DNA of 64,000 nucleotides from Rhizomicrobium electricum. GTDB lineage: Bacteria; Pseudomonadota; Alphaproteobacteria; Micropepsales; Micropepsaceae. Both the position numbers and the translations under genes were made by a program. Below, one piece after another: positions 33,706 through 42,596 of the stretch. The stretch's first letter is position 1. Each line of letters begins with the position of its first letter. The notes beneath the pieces are model-generated. The model did not search any database and was not told the origin of the DNA. It saw only the letters and a program-made list of their open reading frames with translations. The DNA is taken from assembly GCF_011762045.1 (NCBI RefSeq), contig NZ_JAASQS010000004.1, positions 372,001 through 436,000 of the forward strand, in the 5' to 3' direction.

Positions 33706-34371
33706 ATGACGCTGCAAGGAGCGACCATTAGCGGCCAACCGTCCGTTTTCGCTCGGGCCCGGATGCGCCTCGTGCGCCGGTCGCGACGGCACGCCTATAC
33801 CCAGGCGGCGCTTCGGATCGTGCTGGTGCGCCACGGCCGTCCGGCGATTTCGACCAAGCAGCGCACCGGCCATCTCGGGTTCAGCGATTATATCGACGCC
33901 TACGAAGCCGCCGGCCTCGATCCGTCGAGCGTGCCGCCGGAAGAATTGCAGGATCTCGCCAAAGGCTTGTCCGCGATCTTCACCTCGCAGCGTCCGCGCT
34001 CGCAGGAAAGCGCCAAGGCGATCGCTCCGCACGCGGAATTGATTACCGACTCCCTGTTCGAGGAAGCGCCGCTGGCGAGCCCCAAGATTCCGCTGATCCG
34101 TCTCGGCGTGCCGGCCTGGGCGGTGATGAGCCGCTTGCTGTGGCATGCCGGTTATCATCCCGAGATCGAGAACTACCGCCGCGCCAAGCAGCGCGCCAAA
34201 TCGGCCGCCGACATCTTGATCTTCAAGGCGCAGGAAGACGGCACCTCGGCGCTGGTCGCGCACGGCTATTTCAACGCCATGATCGGCCGCGAACTGGCCC
34301 GCCGCGGCTTCAAGAAAACCGGCTCCCATCGCGTCCGCTTCTGGAACGCCGTGGTCTACGAACTCGGCTGA
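33706..34371 (+). CDS. Histidine phosphatase family protein
   Basis: 221 residues. The catalytic RHG motif is in IVLVRHGRPAIST, and the second conserved histidine is in LVAHGYFNAMIG, near the C-terminus, as in the phosphoglycerate-mutase/phosphatase superfamily. An arginine-rich N-terminal segment (RARMRLVRRSRRHAYTQA) precedes the domain. The substrate is unknown. The gene diverges from the SDR gene at 33579. Confidence 0.82.
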   Translation: MTLQGATISGQPSVFARARMRLVRRSRRHAYTQAALRIVLVRHGRPAISTKQRTGHLGFSDYIDAYEAAGLDPSSVPPEELQDLAKGLSAIFTSQRPRSQESAKAIAPHAELITDSLFEEAPLASPKIPLIRLGVPAWAVMSRLLWHAGYHPEIENYRRAKQRAKSAADILIFKAQEDGTSALVAHGYFNAMIGRELARRGFKKTGSHRVRFWNAVVYELG

Positions 34372-34489
34372 ACCAGAGCCGCTGCTAGCTGCCTTTGCGG
34401 CAATCTTATTTTCGACGTAGTGCGTTCAGCGGCGGTTCAGAAGCCGTTTGCGATACATACACTCGAAACGTCGCCAATGGAGCAAAGCG

Positions 34490-34846
34490 ATGATGTTCGA
34501 GTACCGGACCTTCAAAAAAGCAATTCTTGCGGCGTCCTTTGCGGTTGCCGCGTTTGCCGGCGCCACCACCGCCGCATCGGCGCATCAATCCTATACGCGC
34601 TGCGATAGCGACGGCGACCGTTGCTGGCGCGTGATCTGCGACGACGACGGCGACGACTGCCGCCGCGTGCCGCTGGATCGCGATCGCTATTCCTATTGGA
34701 ACAACCGCTACCGCTACGGCCAATACGGCCAGTCCTACGGCGATCGTTCCTACGACAACCGCCGCCATGGCCGCTGGGTCTGCGACGACGACGGCGACCG
34801 CTGCCGCTGGGTGGCGACGTCGTGGTCGTGGTGGGGCGGGCGCTAA
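34490..34846 (+). CDS. Small secreted Cys/Asp-rich repeat protein
   Basis: 118 residues. Signal peptide (KAILAASFAVAAFAGATTAA, cut near ASA-HQS). The mature part has three copies of a C-D-x-D-G-D-x-C motif: RCDSDGDRCWRV, ICDDDGDDCRRV and VCDDDGDRCRWV, with a tyrosine- and arginine-rich middle (YWNNRYRYGQYGQSYGDRSY). The D-x-D-G-D spacing resembles calcium-binding loops and the cysteines could form disulfides. I do not recognise a family. The Shine-Dalgarno GGAG lies seven bases before the ATG at 34490. It is transcribed alone and converges with the SDR gene at 34866. Confidence 0.75.
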   Translation: MMFEYRTFKKAILAASFAVAAFAGATTAASAHQSYTRCDSDGDRCWRVICDDDGDDCRRVPLDRDRYSYWNNRYRYGQYGQSYGDRSYDNRRHGRWVCDDDGDRCRWVATSWSWWGGR

Positions 34847-34865
34847 CCGCCCTCGCGCAGCGGGT

Positions 34866-35780
34866 TTATGGCATTCCCGCGCCGCCCGCTGCGCCGTAAA
34901 CCTGTCCGTTGGCATAGCTGGCGTCGGCCGCGGCAAGTTGCACGTAGATCGACGCCAGTTCCGCCGGCTGACCGGCGCGGCCGAGCGGAGTCTGGCCGCC
35001 GAATTTTTCGACCTTTTCCGGTTTGGCGCCGCCCGCGATGTTGAGCGGCGTCCAGATCGGTCCCGGCGCCACGCCGTTGACGCGGATGCCTTTCGGTCCG
35101 AGCTGCTTGGCGAGCCCGCGGATGAGATTGGTCGTCGCCGCCTTGGTCATCGCGTAGTCGAAAATCTGCGGCGAGGGATCGATCGCCTGTTCCGAGGTGG
35201 TGGCGATGATGGTCGCGCCCGGCTTCAGATGCGGCACCGCCGCGCGGAGAATCCAGAATGGCGCATAGATGTTGGTCTTGATGGTGGCGTCGAATTCTTC
35301 CGTCGTGATGTCGGTGATGCTGGCGTGCTCCTGCTGACGCGCCGCGTTCGAGACCACGATATCGAGCCCGCCGAGCATCTTGACCGCATCCTCGACCAGC
35401 TTGGTGCAGAACGCTTCGTCGCGAAGATCGCCCGGAATCGCCGCGGCCTTGCGTCCGGCCTCGGTGATGAGCGCGAGGACCTCGCGCGCGTCCTCTTCTT
35501 CCGCCGGCAGATAATTGATCGCCACATCGGCGCCTTCGCGCGCGAACGCGATGGCGGCGGCGCGCCCCATGCCGGAATCGCCGCCGGTGATCAGCGCCTT
35601 GCGGCCGGTCAGTCGTCCCGATCCGACATAGCTTTTCTCGCCGTGATCGGGCGGCGGTTCCATCTTGCAGGCAAGGCCCGGCCAGGGCTGCTGCTGTTTC
35701 TTGTAGGGCGGCCGCGGATATTTGCTTGTCGGATCTTGAAGGCCGGTTGCCGTTGTAAAGTCGCTGCCGTGCTTGTCCAT
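34866..35780 (-). CDS. Short-chain dehydrogenase/reductase, stress-protein (YghA/Gsp39) type
   Basis: 304 residues. An N-terminal extension of about 50 residues (PPYKKQQQPWPGLACKMEPP and DHGEKSYVGSGRL) precedes the SDR domain, which is the mark of the YghA/general stress protein 39 group. Motifs: TGGDSGMGRAAAIAFAREGA, NYLPAEEEDA, VSNAA, the catalytic Y and K in FDYAMTKAATT, VNGVAPGPIWTPLN and GQVYGAAGG. The oxidoreductase is often linked to stress response; the substrate is unknown. The ATG at 35780 starts the conserved extension; an earlier one at 35813 is less likely. Confidence 0.86.
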   Translation of the reverse strand: MDKHGSDFTTATGLQDPTSKYPRPPYKKQQQPWPGLACKMEPPPDHGEKSYVGSGRLTGRKALITGGDSGMGRAAAIAFAREGADVAINYLPAEEEDAREVLALITEAGRKAAAIPGDLRDEAFCTKLVEDAVKMLGGLDIVVSNAARQQEHASITDITTEEFDATIKTNIYAPFWILRAAVPHLKPGATIIATTSEQAIDPSPQIFDYAMTKAATTNLIRGLAKQLGPKGIRVNGVAPGPIWTPLNIAGGAKPEKVEKFGGQTPLGRAGQPAELASIYVQLAAADASYANGQVYGAAGGAGMP

Positions 35781-35917
35781 CGCGCGTCTCCGGAAGGGGT
35801 TTGCGGAAAACAACGCGGTATCGCCACGCCTGTTGCGGGCCTATGCTCACCAAGCTGTGAATGTTAGCGCTGCTTGCGCTATGGCATTATTGTCCGACAT
35901 TTTCCGGAGTGTCTGCC

Positions 35918-36394
35918 ATGAAGGCGACAAGCCTGGTTTCGATCCTCGCACTCGCGGCCGCGATCGCCGTTCCCGCATCCGCCGCATCGCTCACCGACTA
36001 CGACGTCCAGAAAGCCGACTCCTGGGCCGATGCCCTGGCGATCTGCGATGTCTCCAAATTCCTTTTGTCGGAACCGAACCTGAATTCGGAAGTCATCATC
36101 GCGCCGGTTCCGGGCGGGGCGCCGGTGGCGCTGTACCGTCCGCTGTTCCTGCCGCCGGCCGGCTTCTATTCCGACGTCATGCGCGACACCTACGAGCGGG
36201 CCAAGGCGTCCGGTCAGGTGACCGCCGAGGCCTACGGCGCCGCGCGCAACCACTATGCCCAGCTTATGCTGTCCGCCTATCACGGCACCAAGGCGGACCT
36301 CACTTATCTCGCCGATCGCATGAAGCTCTGCTACGCGCTCGCCGCCGATGCCTCGGGCCGCGCCAAGCCCGGCAAGAGCGAGATCAAGAAGTAG
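35918..36394 (+). CDS. Secreted hypothetical protein
   Basis: 158 residues with a clear signal peptide (MKATSLVSILALAAAIAVPASA). The mature part has two cysteines (LAICDVSKFLLSEPN and LADRMKLCYALAADA) that could form a disulfide, and no recognised motif. A Shine-Dalgarno-like CCGGAG precedes the ATG at 35918. It converges with the flotillin gene at 36449, sharing the hairpin at 36401-36433. Confidence 0.7.
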   Translation: MKATSLVSILALAAAIAVPASAASLTDYDVQKADSWADALAICDVSKFLLSEPNLNSEVIIAPVPGGAPVALYRPLFLPPAGFYSDVMRDTYERAKASGQVTAEAYGAARNHYAQLMLSAYHGTKADLTYLADRMKLCYALAADASGRAKPGKSEIKK

Positions 36395-36400
36395 CGCATG

Positions 36401-36433
36401 AAAAAGGCGGCCAGCCGGGTGGGCTGACCGCCT
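36401..36433 (-). terminator. Rho-independent terminator of the flotillin gene
   Basis: On the minus strand AGGCGG and CAGCC pair with GGCTG and CCGCCT (36433 to 36405, one mismatch), then five Ts at 36405-36401. It lies 15 bases after the flotillin stop at 36449. On the plus strand it lacks a T run, though the convergent gene could still use the hairpin. Confidence 0.8.
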
Positions 36434-36448
36434 GAGTCTGCGCGGCTG

Positions 36449-38503
36449 TCAGTGCTTTTCTTTGATCGTCGCCGAATAGCCGACTTCGAAGCTCACCGCG
36501 TCCTTGGGCGCGTGCTGGGTCGCGGGCGCTTCCGGTTCCGGCTTGGTGCTGCTGTCGAGCTTCTTCATCACCAGCGGGATCAGCGCATTGAGGCTGGAGC
36601 CGAGATCGCCGCCGCCCAGCGTCAAGGCGAGGTTTTCCGGCATGAAGCGCTGCGTACCCGCCGCCAAGGCCTTCACCACATTGACGATGGCGGTCTGGTC
36701 CTTGCCGATGGCGAGCTGCTGGGCTTCGAGGCCCTTGGCCACGGCGAGGCCTTCGGCTTCGGTCTTCACCGCGCTGGCGCGGCCGACTTTTTCGAGCCGG
36801 TAGCTTTCGCCGTCGGCTTCGTTCTGGACGCCTTGCGCCTTGTTCTTGGCGATGTCGATGCCGATGGCGGAGCGCGCCAGTTCCGACTGCATGTCGGCCT
36901 TGCCGCGCGCCTGTTCGAGTTCGAGGCGCTGGCCTTGCGCCCGTTCTTCGGCCTTGTAGGTCTCCTGCTGCTGATTGGCGATTTCGCGCGCCGTCAAGAC
37001 ATCGACGAGCTGCTGCGGGAACACCACGTCCTGGATGTACACGCCGCGCGTCTCGATGCGATACTGCTTCAGCTTCTCGGTGATGTGTTCCTGCGCCTGC
37101 GACTGCACTTCCTGCCGCTTCTCGATGAAATCGATGGCGGGCATCGATTGCAGCTTGTCGCGGAAGTGGTTGCCGACCGCGGCCTGCAAAACCTCGGTGA
37201 CGAGATTCAGCATGGTGCCGACGATGGAGATCACTTTCGGCGCTTCGGTATCCGGCACATGGATCTGCACTTGCAGGTCGATGTCGAACACAAAGCCTTC
37301 GCGCGATTTCGCCGTGATCTGCTTGAGCGATTTATCGAGGTCGTGCGCGGTGGACGTCGCCTCGGCCCAGTTGAGGGTCAGGATGAAGGTCGGCACGATT
37401 TCCGCCGAATAGCAGCGCGGATTGATCGCGTATTTGCCGGTGCGCAAAGGCTCTTGCCAGATGCCGCGGTGGCCGGGGCGCACCAAGCTGCCGAACTTGA
37501 AGTCGGCGCCCGAGGTGTCTTCGGTGGCGAGGCCGACGTACGCCTTCAAGACCGCGACTTCGCCCTGGTTCACCACCAGCATCGGCACGATTTCGACCGA
37601 CACTAGGAACGGATTGAGGTTATAGGCGCCGTACATCAACGGGTCGTGCTGCAAACCGATGCGGCCGCCGCTATCAAGGAACGCCTGGAAGTTCTGGTAG
37701 TTGTTGTGGGTCTCGTTCTTCACCGCCAAGACCGATTCCACCAGTTCGGCGTCGGTGTTGTTCGGCTTGCCTTCGATCTCGGAGATTTCCGCGAAGTCGC
37801 CGATGCGGTTGGCGATGGCGCCCTTGGGCAGCGGCGGGCCTTCGTAGGTGGTGACGATGCCGATCATGTCGACCACCCGGCCGCCGCCGCAGTCTTTCGG
37901 TTCGATGCGCACGACATCGAGCTGGTCGGGATTGAGGCCGAAGGATTCCGGCTTCAGGCTGCCGTGACGGGCGGCATAGGCATAGCGTTCGTCGATCGGG
38001 GCGCCGAACACCGTGTCCTTGGTGATGACGAGGAAGCCGACCGGATGGATCGCGACGGCCGTGCCCGGCGGCAGCACGGGGCGCTGCACGCCTTTCTGGC
38101 CGCCGCCTTTCACGAAGGTCTCGACGTCGGAGAAGTTGCCGAACGCGTCCTTAAAGACGGCCGACTTGGCGCCGACCGGCAACGGCTCGCCGACCTGGGC
38201 GATGACGACGCCGATCTGTCCCGCCGGAATCTGCACCATGGGATAGCGCGAAACGTCGTAGACCGGCCACAGTTTGAAGCGCCAGCCCGGCATCAAGAGT
38301 TTGGCCTGATAGCCGGCTTCGCCGTCGAAGGCGATGACGCAATCGGCGCCGAGCCGCTTGAAGCCGAAGCGCTTGCGCACCAGACCCACTTCTGTGGCGC
38401 CGATCAGGCGGATGGATTTGACGAAATGGAAGACGATCAGGAACAGGATGATGGCGATTCCCCAGCCGACGCCGGAGAGACCGACATTAGCAATGTCGAA
38501 CAT
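36449..38503 (-). CDS. Flotillin-like SPFH/band 7 membrane protein
   Basis: 684 residues. An N-terminal membrane segment (VGWGIAIILFLIVFHFVKSI) precedes an SPFH/band 7 region over residues 35-450 or so, then a long helical stretch rich in A, E and Q (EERAQGQRLELEQARGKADM) typical of the flotillin coiled coil, and a tail. Flotillins form membrane microdomains and large cages that organise other membrane proteins. The ATG at 38503 has AAGGGGG just upstream; an in-frame start at 38527 is poorer. No NfeD gene is adjacent, although NfeD often accompanies bacterial flotillins. Confidence 0.87.
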   Translation of the reverse strand: MFDIANVGLSGVGWGIAIILFLIVFHFVKSIRLIGATEVGLVRKRFGFKRLGADCVIAFDGEAGYQAKLLMPGWRFKLWPVYDVSRYPMVQIPAGQIGVVIAQVGEPLPVGAKSAVFKDAFGNFSDVETFVKGGGQKGVQRPVLPPGTAVAIHPVGFLVITKDTVFGAPIDERYAYAARHGSLKPESFGLNPDQLDVVRIEPKDCGGGRVVDMIGIVTTYEGPPLPKGAIANRIGDFAEISEIEGKPNNTDAELVESVLAVKNETHNNYQNFQAFLDSGGRIGLQHDPLMYGAYNLNPFLVSVEIVPMLVVNQGEVAVLKAYVGLATEDTSGADFKFGSLVRPGHRGIWQEPLRTGKYAINPRCYSAEIVPTFILTLNWAEATSTAHDLDKSLKQITAKSREGFVFDIDLQVQIHVPDTEAPKVISIVGTMLNLVTEVLQAAVGNHFRDKLQSMPAIDFIEKRQEVQSQAQEHITEKLKQYRIETRGVYIQDVVFPQQLVDVLTAREIANQQQETYKAEERAQGQRLELEQARGKADMQSELARSAIGIDIAKNKAQGVQNEADGESYRLEKVGRASAVKTEAEGLAVAKGLEAQQLAIGKDQTAIVNVVKALAAGTQRFMPENLALTLGGGDLGSSLNALIPLVMKKLDSSTKPEPEAPATQHAPKDAVSFEVGYSATIKEKH

Positions 38504-38783
38504 TAAGCCCCCTTCGTTGCGCGCCAAGCCGCCGCGGCGCTCGGGGGAGCACCGGTTCGGTTGCGGTCAACTGTCAGATGATGTTTGCCGTTAAGATGCG
38601 CGAACGCGCTCCATGTGTTGGCGAGACTCATGTATGCGCGCCCCCCGGCAAAACAAGGCTATTGAAAACCGTTCGCGATGCAAAAAACAGATGGCAGCAT
38701 GCGTCCCGGCCGCGCACCGATTTCACTTGACGGACATGTGAGGGGGCGAGTCGGCAGACATCTTTTTCGTCTCGCACCAATCG
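38504..38783. other. Intergenic space upstream of flotillin
   Basis: About 280 bases between the flotillin start and the inverted repeat. No gene, strong hairpin or convincing promoter hexamers are visible; it must carry the promoter of the flotillin gene. Confidence 0.4.
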
Positions 38784-38968
38784 TGTCATCCCCGGCCGAC
38801 CGTCCGAAGCTGCGGAGGATGGGAGGGGAAGGGGGCCCAGGTATTACCAACGGTACAGTGATGAAGAATGCACACGACCGTTTCTTCGGCGCCTGCGCGA
38901 TGCACGCACCTGGGTCCCCTTCCCCTCCCACCCGCGCTTAAGGCGCGTCTGTTCGGCCGGGGATGACA
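38784..38968. repeat. Inverted pair of a TGTCATCCCC dispersed repeat
   Basis: Left arm 38784-38842 starts TGTCATCCCCGGCCGA and ends GGGAGGGGAAGGGGGCCCAG plus GT; the right arm 38908-38968 is its reverse complement at both ends, with a variable middle. The 65 bases between the arms hold nothing recognisable. A third copy lies at 47413-47464 and the first 12 bases recur at 19372. The termini are conserved and the middles differ, as expected of a dispersed intergenic repeat rather than a terminator. Confidence 0.7.
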
Positions 38969-38975
38969 GGCTTTG

Positions 38976-41357
38976 CTACGGCGTCACGCCCCACTTGGCA
39001 TAGGTTGCCGCGACATTGGCATCGAGTTTCTTCGCCGCTTCGATGTCGGCGTTGCCGCCCGCCTTGTCGCCGAGCTTCAGTTTGGTCACGCCGCGCATGA
39101 AGAGCGACGGCGCCTGTTTCGGTGCGACGGCGAGCGCGGCGTCGAATTCCTTGAGCGCTTCGGCGAATTTGCTCTGGCGGAAATAGATGAAGCCGCGCGA
39201 ATCCAGCACCGCGGCGGATTTCGGCTCCAGCGTCAGCGCCTTGTTGCAGTCCGCCAGCGCCTTGTCGAGATCGCGGTTGAGAAGTCCGCGCGCCCAGCAG
39301 CGGTTGCCGAGCACGACGGAGGCTTCGGGAAGCTGTGCCAGCGCCGCGTCGAGATCGGGCATGGCTTTGACGGGATCGTCGGCTTCGAGATGCAGGCTGC
39401 CGCGTTCGGCCAGCACCGCGGCGTTGTCCGGATCGATCGCCAGTGCCCGGTCGAGATCGGCCAGCGCGTGGACGAAATCGCGCTTGCGGCCATAGAAATG
39501 GCTGCGCCAGTAGAACGGGCCGATGTCCTTGGGCGCCAAGGCGATGGCTTTTTCGAACGAGGCCAGCGCGCCGGCGTCGTCGTGCGCGGCGGTCTGGATG
39601 CGGCCTTTCAGAAGCCAGCCTTCGGCGTTGCCGGGCTGCAGCTCGATCATCCGCGCGCAGTCCTTGAGGGCGAGATCGATCTTGTTCCCATCCCACAGGG
39701 TGCGGGCCCGGAACGACAGGGCGTAGTAATAGTCCGGCTCGAGCGCCAGCGCCTTGTCGAGATATTCGGTCGCGCGTGCGGTTTCGTCCTTGTCGTAGGC
39801 GAGGACGCCCATCCGCGCCAGCACGTAGGGCTGGTTCGGCTGGATCTTGAGGGCGCGTTCGAAATCGGCGCGGGCGAGATCGAGCTTGTCCCGCATCATG
39901 TAACTGGCGCCGCGGTCGGCGAGTGCCGCCATGTAGTCGGGCGACAGCTTGAGGACGGCGGTGAAATCGGCAATCGCCTCGTCGAATTTGCCGAGGCCCA
40001 TATAGGCTTCGCCGCGGTCGAAGCGGTAGTTGAGCGCGCCGGGGGCGAGGTCGATGGCGCGGCCGTAATCCTCGATGGCGCGATCCATGCGGCCGGTACG
40101 GGCATAGATGCGGGCGCGGTTGTTGAAGCCGAGGGCGTAGCGCGGATCGGCGGCGATGGCCTTGTCGAAATCGGCAAGGGCGCGGTCGTAGTCCTTGCGC
40201 TCGGCATAGATCAGGGCGCGGTTGTTGAGGGCGTTGGCGTTGCGCGGATTCTGTTCGATCGCCTTGGAATAGTCCGCCAGCGCCAGATCGTACTGTCGCA
40301 TGCGTTCGCGCACCACGCCGCGATTGTTGTAGGCGAACGAGTTGACCGGCTGCAGCCGGATCGACATGTCGTAATCGGCGATGGCGAGTTCGTTCTGCAG
40401 CAGTTTTTCGTGGGCGTTGCCGCGGACGTAATAGTTGTCGGCGGAATCGGGCTTGAGTTCGATGGCGCGGTTGAGGTCCTTCAGCGCCCGCCCCGGCTGG
40501 CTGGCTTCGACATAGGTGGTGCCGCGCTGGGCATAGGCGTCGGCGTTGTCGGGATCGCGGGCGAGGACGTCGGCATAGGTCGCGGCGGCTTCGTCGAACC
40601 GCTCCTGCTCGCGATAGATTGCGCCGATGTCGAGTTCGGCCGACACCAGCGCGGGGTCCTTCGCCAGCGCCGTTTTGAGTTCGTCGACGGCGCGGGCGTA
40701 CTTGCCGGTGCGCCACAAGGCGCGGCCGAGGCCGGCATGGGCCTGGGCATTGCCGGGTTCGCGCGCCACCGCCTTGGCGAATTCGCCCGCCGCCTGCTCG
40801 GTGAAGCCGCGGTTGAGTTCGACCAGGCCATGCAGCAGCGCCGCCGCCGCCGATCCCGGCGTCAGGGCCGCCAGCGCGGCTTCGTCGAGGTGCCCCTTTT
40901 CGCGCCGCGCGTCGCCGCGATAGGCGATCCAGTGCGCCATCTCGGGATCGGCCTGCGCCAGCCGGTCGAGCAGGGCGTGCGACTGTTCGAAATCGTTCTT
41001 GATCGCCAGCACGCCCGATTGTCCGGCCAGGGCGCGGCCGTTGCGGTCGTTGAGCTTCAGCGCTTCGGTGAAATCGGCTTCGGCCTTGGCGAGGTCGTCG
41101 CGGCGCAGATAGTTCAGCCCGCGTTCGGAGTAGGCAGCGCTGCGCGCCTTGGCGCCGGCATTGGCGTCGTCGATCAGCTTGGTGCAGGCGGCGATGATGG
41201 CGTCGCCGTCATTGGGATCGGACGGCTCGTAACAGGCCTTGATGTTGGGCGGCAGCGCCTTTTCGGCGGGCTGCACTTTGGGAAATTCCGGCGGCAGGGC
41301 GGCGATCGCAGCCCCGGCCAACAGCACGCCCGTCAGGGCCGTCGCACACCACTTCAC
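38976..41357 (-). CDS. Large periplasmic TPR repeat protein
   Basis: 793 residues from the GTG at 41357, which has a strong Shine-Dalgarno (GGTGGGGGG) just before it and begins a signal peptide (KWCATALTGVLLAGAAIAAL). The rest is a solenoid of roughly twenty tetratricopeptide repeats, with the TPR pattern seen in segments such as AIADYDMSIRLQPVNSFAYN, ALADYSKAIEQNPRNANALN and ALADFDKAIAADPRYALGFN. A scaffold or assembly role in the periplasm is likely, and no catalytic motif is visible. A long open frame on the opposite strand over this interval is a shadow. Confidence 0.85.
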   Translation of the reverse strand: MKWCATALTGVLLAGAAIAALPPEFPKVQPAEKALPPNIKACYEPSDPNDGDAIIAACTKLIDDANAGAKARSAAYSERGLNYLRRDDLAKAEADFTEALKLNDRNGRALAGQSGVLAIKNDFEQSHALLDRLAQADPEMAHWIAYRGDARREKGHLDEAALAALTPGSAAAALLHGLVELNRGFTEQAAGEFAKAVAREPGNAQAHAGLGRALWRTGKYARAVDELKTALAKDPALVSAELDIGAIYREQERFDEAAATYADVLARDPDNADAYAQRGTTYVEASQPGRALKDLNRAIELKPDSADNYYVRGNAHEKLLQNELAIADYDMSIRLQPVNSFAYNNRGVVRERMRQYDLALADYSKAIEQNPRNANALNNRALIYAERKDYDRALADFDKAIAADPRYALGFNNRARIYARTGRMDRAIEDYGRAIDLAPGALNYRFDRGEAYMGLGKFDEAIADFTAVLKLSPDYMAALADRGASYMMRDKLDLARADFERALKIQPNQPYVLARMGVLAYDKDETARATEYLDKALALEPDYYYALSFRARTLWDGNKIDLALKDCARMIELQPGNAEGWLLKGRIQTAAHDDAGALASFEKAIALAPKDIGPFYWRSHFYGRKRDFVHALADLDRALAIDPDNAAVLAERGSLHLEADDPVKAMPDLDAALAQLPEASVVLGNRCWARGLLNRDLDKALADCNKALTLEPKSAAVLDSRGFIYFRQSKFAEALKEFDAALAVAPKQAPSLFMRGVTKLKLGDKAGGNADIEAAKKLDANVAATYAKWGVTP

Positions 41358-41468
41358 GCTACCCCCCACCCCATGTTTGGCGGCGACTATACGGCGGCAA
41401 ACCGGTCCCCGGAAGGCGGCGTTGCCGCAGTAGCGCTGCAAAGCCCGGCGGGGGTGCTATGATTAAGC

Positions 41469-42596
41469 ATGTTGTCCGAGATCGATCCGTTCTACGCCAT
41501 GGAGATCAACCGCTTGGCCCATCGCCTGAAGGGGCGGGCGGTGATCCACATGGAATACGGCCAGCCCTCCACCGGGGCGCCCAAGGCCGCCCTCGACGTC
41601 GCCCATCGCGTGCTCGACAGCGATGCCATGGGCTATTGGGAAAGCCCCACGCTGCAGGAGGCCCTGGCGGCCCATTACCGCCGCCGCTACGGCCTCGACG
41701 TCGCGCCCGAGCGCTTCGTCCTGACCTGCGGCGCGTCACCCGCATTGGTTCTGGCGCTGACCGCGTTCTTTTCGCCCGGCGACCGCGTCGTGCTCGCCCG
41801 TCCCGGCTATGTCGCCTACCGCAATGTCTTGAAGGCGCTGCATCTGGAGCCGGTCGAGATCGCCTGCGGGCCGGAGACCCGCTACCAGCTCGCCGCCTCG
41901 CACATCGCCGCGCTCGATCCCGCGCCCCAGGGCGTGATCGTGGCGAGCCCCGCCAATCCGACCGGCACCATCATTCCCGATGCCGACCTGAAGGCCATTG
42001 CCGACGTCAGCCGCGCCCGCGGCGCCACCGTCATCTCCGACGAGATCTATCACGGCCTCTCCTATGCCGGTCCCGCCGCGACCATGCTCGCCTACGATCC
42101 CGGCGCCTTCGTGATCGGCAGTTTCTCGAAGTACTTCTCGATGGTGGCGTGGCGTCTGGGCTGGCTCCTGGCACCGGAAGACAAAGCCGAACGCGCCCGC
42201 GCGTTTTGCGGCAACATGTTTCTCACCGCGCCCTCGCTCAGCCAGCATGCCGGCGTCGCCGCGCTGGACGCGACCGAGGAACTCGAAAAGCATGTCGACG
42301 TCTATCGCACCAACCGCGATCTCTTGCTGAAGGCCTTGCCGCGGCTCGGCCTGTCCCGCATCGCGCCGCCCGACGGCGCGTTTTACGTCTATGTCGATGT
42401 CGGCCACCTGACCGATGACAGCCTTGCCTTCTGCAAGGAGCTTTTGGAAGACACCGGCGTCGCCATCGCGCCCGGCATCGATTTCGATCCGGTCGAGGGC
42501 CACCGCTTCATCCGCATTTCCTTCGCGGTGTCGACCGCCGAGACCGAAGAAGCGATCCGCCGGCTGGAGCCGTGGTTCAGGGCCCGCGCGCGCTAA
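41469..42596 (+). CDS. Class I/II pyridoxal-phosphate aminotransferase
   Basis: 375 residues, fold type I. The PLP lysine is in [15 protein letters not shown] (residues around 220-234), the asparagine that stacks with PLP in ASPANPTGT, and the PLP aspartate in ISDEIYHGL. The small-domain arginine region is FIRISFAVS. It transfers amino groups between amino and keto acids; the specificity is not determined. The end overlaps the convergent chemoreceptor gene stop at 42593. An aminotransferase near dadA and a 2-hydroxyacid dehydrogenase gene fits amino-acid catabolism in this block. Confidence 0.86.
   Translation: MLSEIDPFYAMEINRLAHRLKGRAVIHMEYGQPSTGAPKAALDVAHRVLDSDAMGYWESPTLQEALAAHYRRRYGLDVAPERFVLTCGASPALVLALTAFFSPGDRVVLARPGYVAYRNVLKALHLEPVEIACGPETRYQLAASHIAALDPAPQGVIVASPANPTGTIIPDADLKAIADVSRARGATVISDEIYHGLSYAGPAATMLAYDPGAFVIGSFSKYFSMVAWRLGWLLAPEDKAERARAFCGNMFLTAPSLSQHAGVAALDATEELEKHVDVYRTNRDLLLKALPRLGLSRIAPPDGAFYVYVDVGHLTDDSLAFCKELLEDTGVAIAPGIDFDPVEGHRFIRISFAVSTAETEEAIRRLEPWFRARAR

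Noticed and set aside
38973..41462. An 829-codon open frame antisense to the periplasmic TPR gene
   Set aside because: It mirrors the TPR gene codons and shows no family resemblance; the minus-strand frame has a signal peptide, a strong ribosome-binding site and about twenty TPR units.
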